A program made the translations under genes and the position numbers. Shown here one piece after another: positions 22,801-31,451 of a stretch of 38,517 nt of DNA (the first letter of the stretch is position 1; the number at the start of each line of letters is the position of its first letter). This DNA comes from Verrucomicrobiota bacterium (GTDB lineage Bacteria; Verrucomicrobiota; Verrucomicrobiia; Opitutales; Opitutaceae). Location: NCBI GenBank assembly GCA_023433275.1, contig JAEZDN010000003.1:1-38517 (forward strand), in the 5' to 3' direction. The notes below the pieces were generated by a model. The model searched no databases. It was not told where the DNA came from and was given only the letters and a program-made list of their open reading frames with translations.

Positions 22801-25328
22801 CGGGTGCGGGCACCCTGGTCCTGGCTGGTAACAATCAGCACACCGGGACCACAACCATCGCCGCCGGCGTCGCAAAGACCACCAACAGCAACTCGCTCGG
22901 CGCCGCCAGCGGCGACGTTACCGTCGACGCCGGTGCCACCCTGGCCCTGGCCGGCGGCGCGGCCATCTCACCGACGAATCCCACCAACGCGGAAACGATC
23001 ACGAAGACCGGCATGCTCCGACTGGCCGGGTCCGGCGTAAGCGCCGACACCGGCGCCCTCCACGCGGGAGGTTCAGCGGGCCAGACGAGCCAGTGGCTTG
23101 GCAACATCACGCTGACTGGCGATGCCACCATCAGCGCCGCCGACAATCTCCTCCGGATCGGCGACGGCGTCTCTTACGACGACACCATCAGCCTCTCCAG
23201 CCATACGCTCACCTTGCATACCAGCTCGAGCGACGGAGTCGCTGCCTACAATCTCGCGGTTCCCACGGAGCCATACGAGATCTTCAACCCCACCAATATC
23301 CTCATCAACAGCTCGATCAGCGGCACGGGCGGACTGACCAAGACTGGCGACGGCACCGCCACCCTTCTGGCCTTCTTCCTGAACCCCAATACCTATTCGG
23401 GCGAAACCCTCATCACCGGCGGCAAGCTCGTCATCGACAGCGGCGGCTTCACCGAGGTTATTTCGAGCAACGACATCACCATCGGTAACGCGTCGAACCA
23501 GGGGGCGGCGGATTCCGTGGTCCTCCAAATGGGTCAGGTGCTTCCGGGCTTCGCCGCGGTCAACGACATGATCAAGGCCACCGCCAACATGACCATCCAC
23601 GAGGACGGCCTGTTCAACATGAACGGCGGCAGCAATGCCCTGAACAGCCTCGAACTCCACGGCGGGCACGTCACGGGTGGCGATCCCAGCTTCAATCCGC
23701 TGTTGACCGTCACCGCCGGCATCACCGCCGCGAATTCAAACCAGACCGCGGTCATCGAGAACAACAACATCGGCATGTCCTCGAACACGTTTACGATCAA
23801 CGTGGCCAACGGCTCACAAGACACCGACCTGCGGATCGACTCGGTCCTGCAGAACGGCGTGGGCTACACCGCAGGCGGAGCCGGCAACGCTTTGACCAAG
23901 AGCGGCGACGGCACCCTCGCCCTCACCAACGCGAACACCTACAGCGGCGTCACCAATATTACCGCCGGCATCGTGGCGATCTCCGACAGCGAGGCGCTCG
24001 GGCAAAGCAGTCCCATCAATTCCAATCACGGCACCGTCGTGGCCGCCGGCGCGCAGCTCCAGTTGGACGGCAGCGGCGGTAACCTCACGATCGCGAACGA
24101 GCACCTGACCTTGTCCGGGCAAGGCACGGGCAATACGGGCAACCTCCGCAATACCGGGGGCAACAATACCTACAACGGCTTCATCAGCCTCGCCGGCGAC
24201 AGCCGGATCAATGCCGACGCCGGCAGCACGCTCAACATCGCCAACACCTCCGGCTCCTCCGCCAGCATCATCAACGGCAGCGCCGCGGGCCGCACCCTCA
24301 CACTGGGCGGTGACGGTGACATCAACATCGGCAGCGTCATCGGCAGCAACGTCAGCACCCTCGTCAAGGACGGCGCCGGCACCGTCACGCTGTCCGGCGA
24401 CTACACCGCCAACACGACCACCACGGTCAACAACGGCACCCTCAACCTCAACATGGACGGCACCAGCCCCCGGGGCCTGTCCTCCTCCAGCACCATCACC
24501 ATCGGCGATGGTGTCGCCGGCACCGCCACCCTCCTCCTCTCCAAGAACAATCAGATCTCGGATACGGCCGCCGTATCCCTGGCGACCGACGGTGTGTTCA
24601 ACGTCAACGGCAAGTCGGAAACCATCGGCTCGATCGCCGGCAGCGGCACCATCCTCCTCGGCACCGGACAGCTCATCACCAACGACCACGCCGATGCCTC
24701 AACCAATTTCTCGGGCAAGCTGGCGGGCGCGGCGGGCAGCATCCTGACCAAGGAAGGCGACGGCACCCTCACCATCAGCAGCAACACGGTCGCCTCCGCC
24801 GGCGACTTCACGGGCACCATCAACCTCAACGACGGCAAACTCGCCTTCACCGCCAGTAACGACTTCATCACTGGCGACGCGTTCAGCAACAGCACCCTCA
24901 ACGTCGCGGCGGGCACCACCCTCTATCTCAGCGACGCCACCGTCCGCGTGAGCAACCTGAACTTCACCGGCTCGGGCACCATCTACCTCGATTTCTCCGG
25001 CAGCAACTCGATCCTCGATGTCACCAACCTGACCATCGCCGCGGGCATCACCCTCCAGATCATCAATTGGGAGGACGCCTCGGACTACTTCTACGCCAAG
25101 AACTGGACCGGCGGCGCGATTCACGACACCACGGGACAAGCTCCCATGAACTATGTAGTCTTCAATTCGCCCACGTGGGTCGGCGACAACACCAAGTGGC
25201 AATCGTGGGACGACCAGATCACTCCGGTGCCTGAACCATCCACGTACGGCGCCATGCTGATCGGGGCCATGGGCGCTCTGCTGGGCTACCGTCGCTGGCG
25301 GACCAAGCGCACGGCTGACGGGAAATAG
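19812..25328 (+). CDS. giant autotransporter-type repeat protein with PEP-CTERM tail
   Basis: An 1838-residue exported protein. Basic N-terminus and signal peptide RRYVRALAVVLSMPALV, then a domain starting ATISWDAGGNTNSWGTNNNW. About 15 or more autotransporter-associated beta-strand (PATR) repeats follow, with the core GxGTLTLxxxNTYTGxTTVxxG(V/T)L, building a long beta-helix rich in Gly, Thr, Ser and Asn. Two ~105-residue modules are each duplicated. The C-terminus has VPEPSTYGAMLIG (from residue 1806), a hydrophobic helix and Arg-rich YRRWRTKR: a PEP-CTERM signal, recognised by exosortase. There is no outer-membrane beta-barrel translocator. Probably a surface or matrix protein. ATG 19851 is an alternative start. 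Exosortase is not in the window. Confidence 0.92.
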   Translation: MKPPSEPRIFRRTMRRYVRALAVVLSMPALVRSATISWDAGGNTNSWGTNNNWSNNSAWSSGNTANFDTDLMTNAQYTILLGGSNRTVRNITFGSSAATQGFTFGAGNTLTISNTAGIVNSDADTQTFNVAISLGASQTWSATSGGLIFNGAISGTNRTLTLSGSSNGTIAGNISTGSGGITKTGSGTWTLSGSNSFTGTTTVSTGVLNIRSNTALGGTTAGTSVTSGAALEFQGGISVGNETITLNGTGISSGGALRNVSGNNSTSGGVVLGSTGVRINSDADTLTLTGGISGTNRSLTLGGAGNITVSSGIIATGNGSLTKDGAGTLTLSSNNTYTGVTTITDGVLSVSNLANGSSASNIGSSSNSASNLVFNGGTLRHTTAGADSTNRSFTINNGKTAIIDISEATGNLTISGGAAGTSGALTKIGAGTLTLTGSNGNTGATNVGTSGGVSGGTLAIAGSSERINNNSAVTVYAGTLSVANGLTETIGSLTLGGGASGTTAQVTLGTGSTLTLGGTVTYNATNNPNGATISGGTLGLGANRTFTIGDSSAATADLTISSIISGSNNLTKQGTGTLVLTNANTYTGTTTVSTGVLNIQNNTALGTTANGTSVTSGAALELQGGIAVGNETITLNGTGISSGGALRSVSGNNSISGGIVLGSTGVRINSDANTLTLTGGVTGTGRALTIGGAGDTTISTNGINTGAAGTLTKDGSGTLLLNAGSNYTGTTTVNGGTLAVDGNQSANRLASNAVVQVNNGGTFEIRGVNAFNASSPAKVTVNSGGILNIVSGASTYGGSTSHAHLGDLTLAGGTVNLSYSGSGTAYNAESAQLDGSVTVTANSTIQYGSGANASNAGIALNGNTSFTVNSGVTLNVSAELEDNDSVGDGLTKTGAGTMVLSAANTYTGATTINQGILSISDVANGGLSSHLGSSTNAASNLVFDGGTLQFTGSGSDSTNRNFTINNGKTGTIEVTNPAAELTLSGGSAATSGALTKTGAGTLVLAGNNQHTGTTTIAAGVAKTTNSNSLGAASGDVTVDAGATLALAGGAAISPTNPTNAETITKTGMLRLAGSGVSADTGALHAGGSAGQTSQWLGNITLTGDATISAADNLLRIGDGVSYDDTISLSSHTLTLHTSSSDGVAAYNLAVPTEPYEIFNPTNILINSSISGTGGLTKTGDGTATLLAFFLNPNTYSGETLITGGKLVIDSGGFTEVISSNDITIGNASNQGAADSVVLQMGQVLPGFAAVNDMIKATANMTIHEDGLFNMNGGSNALNSLELHGGHVTGGDPSFNPLLTVTAGITAANSNQTAVIENNNIGMSSNTFTINVANGSQDTDLRIDSVLQNGVGYTAGGAGNALTKSGDGTLALTNANTYSGVTNITAGIVAISDSEALGQSSPINSNHGTVVAAGAQLQLDGSGGNLTIANEHLTLSGQGTGNTGNLRNTGGNNTYNGFISLAGDSRINADAGSTLNIANTSGSSASIINGSAAGRTLTLGGDGDINIGSVIGSNVSTLVKDGAGTVTLSGDYTANTTTTVNNGTLNLNMDGTSPRGLSSSSTITIGDGVAGTATLLLSKNNQISDTAAVSLATDGVFNVNGKSETIGSIAGSGTILLGTGQLITNDHADASTNFSGKLAGAAGSILTKEGDGTLTISSNTVASAGDFTGTINLNDGKLAFTASNDFITGDAFSNSTLNVAAGTTLYLSDATVRVSNLNFTGSGTIYLDFSGSNSILDVTNLTIAAGITLQIINWEDASDYFYAKNWTGGAIHDTTGQAPMNYVVFNSPTWVGDNTKWQSWDDQITPVPEPSTYGAMLIGAMGALLGYRRWRTKRTADGK
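20409..20729 (+). repeat. internal duplication module A, copy 1
   Basis: A 321-bp (107-codon) module from TTTVSTGVLNIRSN to LTLGGAGN. It is closely matched, with the same length, by copy 2 at 21576-21896; the shared core includes GNETITLNGTGISSGGALR and VLGSTGVRINSDA. Confidence 0.85.
20814..21128 (+). repeat. internal duplication module B, copy 1
   Basis: A 315-bp (105-codon) module from NTYTGVTTITDGVL to LTLTGSN. It is matched by copy 2 at 22521-22835; the shared core includes SASNLVF(N/D)GGTL, DSTNR(S/N)FTINNGKT and GALTK(I/T)GAGTL. Confidence 0.82.
21576..21896 (+). repeat. internal duplication module A, copy 2
   Basis: Second copy of module A, exactly 321 bp, without length change from copy 1 and with mostly conservative substitutions (for example RSN to QNN, EFQGGIS to ELQGGIA). 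Confidence 0.85.
22521..22835 (+). repeat. internal duplication module B, copy 2
   Basis: Second copy of module B, 315 bp, more diverged than the A pair (for example ISDVANGGLSSHLGSS against VSNLANGSSASNIGSS). Confidence 0.82.
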
Positions 25329-25363
25329 ACCGGCCAACGGAACAGCGGTGTTTGCTTTCTGGT

Positions 25364-25384
25364 GGGGTCGCTTGCGACGACCCC
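25364..25384 (+). terminator. GC-rich hairpin after the PEP-CTERM gene
   Basis: GGGGTCG (25364-25370) pairs with CGACCCC (25378-25384) around a 7-base loop, 36 bp past the stop. No T tract follows, so it may be a weak terminator or a mRNA 3'-end stabiliser. Confidence 0.4.
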
Positions 25385-25405
25385 AGACGGAACGATGCAG
25401 TTGGA

Positions 25406-25431
25406 TGTAGGGGCGCGGCTTGACCGCGCCC
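25406..25431 (+). repeat. REP-like palindrome, family 1, forward copy
   Basis: TGTAGGGGCGCGGCTTGACCGCGCCC-type element: a TGTAG head followed by a GGGCGCGG/CCGCGCCC stem. It is the partner of the inverted copy at 25453-25478, together making a BIME-like pair in the gap between two convergent genes. Confidence 0.75.
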
Positions 25432-25452
25432 TTTTCTCGCTGCGGGAAGCAA

Positions 25453-25478
25453 GGGCGTGGACGAGCCACGCCCCTACA
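25453..25478 (-). repeat. REP-like palindrome, family 1, inverted copy
   Basis: Read on the minus strand this is TGTAGGGGCGTGG, CTCGT, CCACGCCC: the same head and stem plan as the forward copy 21 bp away, with compensatory stem changes (CGCGG/CCGCG to CGTGG/CCACG). Confidence 0.75.
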
Positions 25479-25597
25479 ACTGAACCGTTCGACCGCGCAC
25501 GCTGCGGAATTGCACTCCGACTGCATGGGACAGGCTCAGGCGCAAAGTCGCTCCAAGATCCGACCCTGCCAGAGAGAGGCCACTAGCCTAAGAAGCT

Positions 25598-26959
25598 CTA
25601 ACCCTTGCCAATTCCAGACGCCTGGAAGCCGATTTTTCGGAGCGCGGCCAGGTCCACGATATTGCGGCCATCGAAGAGGAACGCCGGCTTCGGCATCGCT
25701 GCGAAAATCCGCGCGTAGTCCAGTGTCTTGAACTCGTCCCACTCGGTCACAATGGCGATGGCATGCGCATCGGCGCACGCTTCATACGCATCCTTGGCGA
25801 CGGTCAGCCGGGGGTTGTGCGCCCCCTTGCCGAGCGTATCGAGCAGGATCTCTTCCGCGGGCACCTTGGGATCATAAACACAAACCCGGGCATGCTCCGA
25901 CAGCAGGTCCCGGCAAACGTTGATGGCCGCCGATTCACGCGTGTCATTGGTGTCCTTCTTGAAGGCAAAACCCAGCACCGCGATCTTCTTGTCCGCAACC
26001 GTGTTGAACAACGCCCGCACGATCTGCCCGGCAAATCGCCGCTTCTGCCAGTCGTTGATCCCCACCACGCTCGTCCAATAGGCCGCCACTTCCGGCAGAC
26101 CAAAGGTCTCGCACAAATAGGTCAGGTTCAGAATATCCTTCTGAAAACAGGAGCCGCCAAACCCCACGGAGGACTTCAGGAATTTCGGCCCGATGCGACT
26201 GTCCTTGCCGATCGCATTGGCGACCTCATCCACGTCCGCTCCCGTCGCCTCACACAACGCGGAGATCGAGTTGATCGACGAGATGCGCTGGGCCAGGAAC
26301 GCGTTGGCCACGAGCTTGGACAGCTCCGAGGACCAAAGATTGGTGGTGATGATTCGGTCGCGCGGAACCCAGCGCGCATACACTCCCACCAGGGCCTCGA
26401 CGGCCTTTTCGCCGTCCGGCGTGCGCTCGCCGCCGATCAGGACGCGATCGGGGTTGGTCAAATCCTTGATCGCCGTGCCCTCCGCCAGGAATTCCGGATT
26501 CGACAGCACCTGGAACTTCAAGCCCCGCGAATTCGAGGAAAGGATGCTCTTGATCGCGTCCGCGGTCTTCACCGGGATCGTGGACTTTTCGACGATGATC
26601 TTGGGGCCATCGGCATGCTCCGCGATGGTCCGGGCAACCGATTCGATGAACCGCAGGTCCGCCGCGCGCCCCGCACCGACCCCGTACGTCTTGGTCGGCG
26701 TGTTCACCGCCACGAAAATAATGTCCGCCTTCTTGATCTCGCCGGCTACGTCGGTCGAAAAGAACAGGTTGCGACCGCGAGCCTGCCGCACGACCTCATC
26801 CAGACCGGGCTCGAAAATGGGGAGGCTGTCGCCATTCCATGCGGCGATGCGAGTCGCGTTCATGTCGACCACCGTGACCGTGATGTCCGGGCACTTCAGC
26901 GCAATCATGGCCATCGTGGGGCCGCCAACGTAACCCGCGCCAATACAACAGATATTCAT
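25598..26959 (-). CDS. ugd: UDP-glucose 6-dehydrogenase (eukaryote-like)
   Basis: A 453-residue enzyme that oxidises UDP-glucose to UDP-glucuronate with 2 NAD+, feeding polysaccharide synthesis. NAD site CCIGAGYVGGPT (residues 4-15), FFSTDVAGEIKKADI, VNTPTKTYG, SNPEFLAEGTAI, SSELSKLVANAFLAQR, the catalytic cysteine in GFGGSCFQKD (C271), and GFAFKKDTNDTRES. The wording and ~450-residue length follow the animal/plant-type UGDH more closely than the shorter proteobacterial Ugd. Start: ATG 26959 matches the family. An in-frame ATG at 26980 has an excellent GGAGG five bases upstream and would add MVPASFI; both are open. It lies downstream of ftsH with a hairpin between. Confidence 0.94.
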   Translation of the reverse strand: MNICCIGAGYVGGPTMAMIALKCPDITVTVVDMNATRIAAWNGDSLPIFEPGLDEVVRQARGRNLFFSTDVAGEIKKADIIFVAVNTPTKTYGVGAGRAADLRFIESVARTIAEHADGPKIIVEKSTIPVKTADAIKSILSSNSRGLKFQVLSNPEFLAEGTAIKDLTNPDRVLIGGERTPDGEKAVEALVGVYARWVPRDRIITTNLWSSELSKLVANAFLAQRISSINSISALCEATGADVDEVANAIGKDSRIGPKFLKSSVGFGGSCFQKDILNLTYLCETFGLPEVAAYWTSVVGINDWQKRRFAGQIVRALFNTVADKKIAVLGFAFKKDTNDTRESAAINVCRDLLSEHARVCVYDPKVPAEEILLDTLGKGAHNPRLTVAKDAYEACADAHAIAIVTEWDEFKTLDYARIFAAMPKPAFLFDGRNIVDLAALRKIGFQASGIGKG

Positions 26960-26962
26960 AAT

Positions 26963-26989
26963 AAAAGAGGCCGGCACCATGCCGGCCTC
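26963..26989 (-). terminator. terminator-like hairpin at the ftsH end / ugd start
   Basis: On the minus strand GAGGCCGGC, loop ATGGT, GCCGGCCTC is followed by TTTTATT. It starts about 30 bp after the ftsH stop and ends 3-4 bases before the ugd ATG at 26959. The stem includes the GGAGG that would serve the alternative ugd start at 26980, so it may act as terminator, attenuator or translation control. Confidence 0.75.
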
Positions 26990-27019
26990 CGGAAAGAAAA
27001 CCAAGACTGATTTCGAGCC

Positions 27020-29038
<2,019 letters not shown>

Positions 29039-29126
29039 GTGGAATTAGAGTATCGGCCACCGTGTAGGTTCCCCTAGGATAAGTCAATCGGGCCGGCCTT
29101 GAAAATTCGGCCAGATTCGGAACCGG

Positions 29127-30140
29127 TTAGCCCCGCCGAAACGCGAGTTTGCCTCGGGAAATCACGGCAAACCCGTCCCGTCCCAGGCTAAACCGCGTGT
29201 CTCCCCCGCGCTCCAGCAGCCCCAAGAGCACCTCGAATCCCTGCCGCGACAGGTCGGTCGCAGGGCGCACCGCCAACAGCCAGCGGTGCAGCGCCCGCCG
29301 AACCACACCGCGGGGCATTCCCTGCAGGGCGGACACGTCGAGCACCCCCCGTTTCAATGGGGCCAACCGGTCCACCCAGGCCTCCAGCGCCGCATCGTCC
29401 TCCTCCTGCAATTCCCGGGCCCGGGCCGCCCCGGCCATCGCGTCGCGGCCCGCCGCCGCCTGCCAGACGGGCACCACCTCGTTCCGAACGCGGTTGCGGA
29501 AATAGGCCCGCCCCCGGTTCGTCGCGTCCTCGCGCCATTTAAGCCCCGCCTGTCGCAGCGCCTCCAACAGTTCCTCCTTCTTGAACGTGAGCAACGGGCG
29601 CAGATGAACCCGCCCGTCGGGGAATGTCTGAACCGGACGCGGTGCCGCCATGCCGCCGGCTCCGCTCCCCCGGGCCAGCCGCATCAACATCGATTCGGCG
29701 ATGTCATCCTGCTGGTGCGCCAGCCAAAGCACCTTGGCCCGCTCCCGCGCCATGACCCGCGCAAAGCACGCATGCCGCGCGGCCCGGGCCTCGGCCTCAC
29801 TCGGCACCAAGGGCGCCCTGCGCCAGGTCTCACGAATGAATTCAACCCCCAGCGCGGCGGCCGTTTTTCGGCAGAAGACCTCATCCGCATCGCTCGCCCG
29901 TCCCCGTAACCGATGGTTGAAATGCACCGCCAGCATGGGTCGCTCCGGCCAGTGGGCGCGCAGCGCTGCGAGCAACGCCATCGAGTCGGCGCCGCCCGAG
30001 AACGCGACGCACCACGGTCCCCGCGCCTTTCTGCCCTCGACCCACCGCAGCACCGTCGGGTGCATCCGCTCCCTGGGCAAGGCCGACGCCAGGAGGGCGA
30101 TTTTCGCCGCCAGGGTCGGGTTCGGGCGCGGCTGTTTCAT
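29127..30140 (-). CDS. tilS: tRNA(Ile)-lysidine synthase
   Basis: A 337-residue TilS, which attaches lysine to C34 of the CAU-anticodon tRNA-Ile so that it reads AUA. N-type ATP pyrophosphatase motif FSGGADS (residues ~48-54), then AVHFNHRLRGRASDAD, LWLAHQQDDIAESMLMRLARGSG (family HQ.DD.AE signature) and WREDATNRGRAYFRNRVRNEVVP. Length suits a short-form TilS without the extra C-terminal domain. It sits between serS and ftsH on the same strand (88 bp before ftsH, 42 bp after serS), probably in one transcript. Confidence 0.95.
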   Translation of the reverse strand: MKQPRPNPTLAAKIALLASALPRERMHPTVLRWVEGRKARGPWCVAFSGGADSMALLAALRAHWPERPMLAVHFNHRLRGRASDADEVFCRKTAAALGVEFIRETWRRAPLVPSEAEARAARHACFARVMARERAKVLWLAHQQDDIAESMLMRLARGSGAGGMAAPRPVQTFPDGRVHLRPLLTFKKEELLEALRQAGLKWREDATNRGRAYFRNRVRNEVVPVWQAAAGRDAMAGAARARELQEEDDAALEAWVDRLAPLKRGVLDVSALQGMPRGVVRRALHRWLLAVRPATDLSRQGFEVLLGLLERGGDTRFSLGRDGFAVISRGKLAFRRG

Positions 30141-30182
30141 GGTTTCAGCAACGACCGCGCGCCGGCTTCGCCATTACCCGCT

Positions 30183-31451
30183 TCAGCTGAAGCTCAGGTA
30201 TTCCTTCCCGAAATACGGCACCAGCACGGCGGGGAGTTTGACGCGGCCATCCGCCTGAAGGTTGTTTTCCAGCAACGCCGCCAGCACGCGCGGCACCGCC
30301 AGCCCCGACCCATTCAAGGTGTGCACGAGCTCGGGCTTGCCCGTTTCCGCATTGCGAAAACGGATCTGCGCACGGCGGGCCTGGAAAGCCTCGAAGTTCG
30401 AGCAGCTTGATACCTCGAGCCACCGCTTCTGCCCGGCAGCCCAGACTTCGAGATCATACTTCTTGGATTGCGAGAATCCGAGATCGCCGCCGCACATGAG
30501 CAGCACGCGATACGGCAGCTCCAGCTTCTGCAGCAAACGCTCCGCATCGGCCCGCAGCTTCTCCAGTTCGTCGTAGCTGCTCGACGGATGAACCCATTTG
30601 AGCAACTCCACCTTGTCGAACTGGTGCACCCGGTTCAGCCCGCGCACGTCCTTGCCATAGCTGCCGGCCTCCCGGCGAAAACAGGGCGTATAGGCGCAAC
30701 GGCGGATCGGCAGCGCCTCCTGCTCCACGATCTCATCACGGAAGAAATTCGTCAGCGGCACCTCCGCGGTCGGCACCGCATAGAGCTTGTCGGTCGTTTC
30801 ATACATCTGGCCCTCCTTGTCCGGAAGCTGGCCGGTCGCCGTCGCGCTGGCGGCGTTCACAAAGATCGGCGGGCTGACCTCCGTGTAGCCGGCCTTGCCG
30901 TCCTCGTCCAAGAAGAATTGCAACAGCGACCGCACCAGGCGCGCGCCGTCGCCAATGAAGAACGGGAATCCCGCGCCCGTGACCTTGGCCCCGCGCCCGA
31001 AATCCACGAGGTTGCTGAAACCGCCGATTTCCCAGTGCGGGATCGCCACCGGTGACACGGCTTCGATCGAACCATGGGTCGCATGCACCACATTCTCCTC
31101 CGGCGTCCGACCCTCCGGCACGCTGGCGTGCGGGACGTTCGGCAGGCTGAGCATCGCGGCATGCCACTTTTCCTCCAGGGCCTTTAGGCCCTCCTCGCGG
31201 GTCTTGGCTTCCGCGGCGACTGCCTTCATTTCCTGAACCTTCGCCATGAACTCCGGGGAGCCTTTCTTGAGCGCCGCCATCTCGTTGTTGGCCGCCTTCT
31301 GTTTCGCCCGCAGCGCCTCGACTTCCGTCAATTGCGCCCGCCAGGACGCATCGAGCGCCAACACTGCATCGAGATCGACGTCGAGGTGCTTGCGGGCAAT
31401 GGCCGCCCGGACCGTCTCGGGCGATTCACGAAGAAGTTTTGGATCGAGCAT
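30183..31451 (-). CDS. serS: seryl-tRNA synthetase
   Basis: A 422-residue class II synthetase charging tRNA-Ser (and tRNA-Sec where present). The N-terminal coiled-coil arm is visible (~25-105: LTEVEALRAKQKAANNEMAA, EGLKALEEKWH). Catalytic core: GAGFPFFIGDGARLVRSLLQ, TAEVPLTNFFRDEI, motif 2 CAYTPCFRREAGSYGKDVRG, and motif 3 NGSGLAVPRVLAALLENN. Start at MLDPKLLRESPETVRAAI (31451) is the family start; 14 upstream in-frame codons are discarded. It is the first gene of the serS-tilS-ftsH-ugd run and is divergent from the NlpC/P60-like gene, whose start overlaps or lies close. Confidence 0.96.
   Translation of the reverse strand: MLDPKLLRESPETVRAAIARKHLDVDLDAVLALDASWRAQLTEVEALRAKQKAANNEMAALKKGSPEFMAKVQEMKAVAAEAKTREEGLKALEEKWHAAMLSLPNVPHASVPEGRTPEENVVHATHGSIEAVSPVAIPHWEIGGFSNLVDFGRGAKVTGAGFPFFIGDGARLVRSLLQFFLDEDGKAGYTEVSPPIFVNAASATATGQLPDKEGQMYETTDKLYAVPTAEVPLTNFFRDEIVEQEALPIRRCAYTPCFRREAGSYGKDVRGLNRVHQFDKVELLKWVHPSSSYDELEKLRADAERLLQKLELPYRVLLMCGGDLGFSQSKKYDLEVWAAGQKRWLEVSSCSNFEAFQARRAQIRFRNAETGKPELVHTLNGSGLAVPRVLAALLENNLQADGRVKLPAVLVPYFGKEYLSFS

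Noticed and set aside
20400..24500. CRISPR-like repetition within the giant gene
   Set aside because: The repeats are in-frame coding PATR repeats of variable sequence, not identical repeats with unique spacers.
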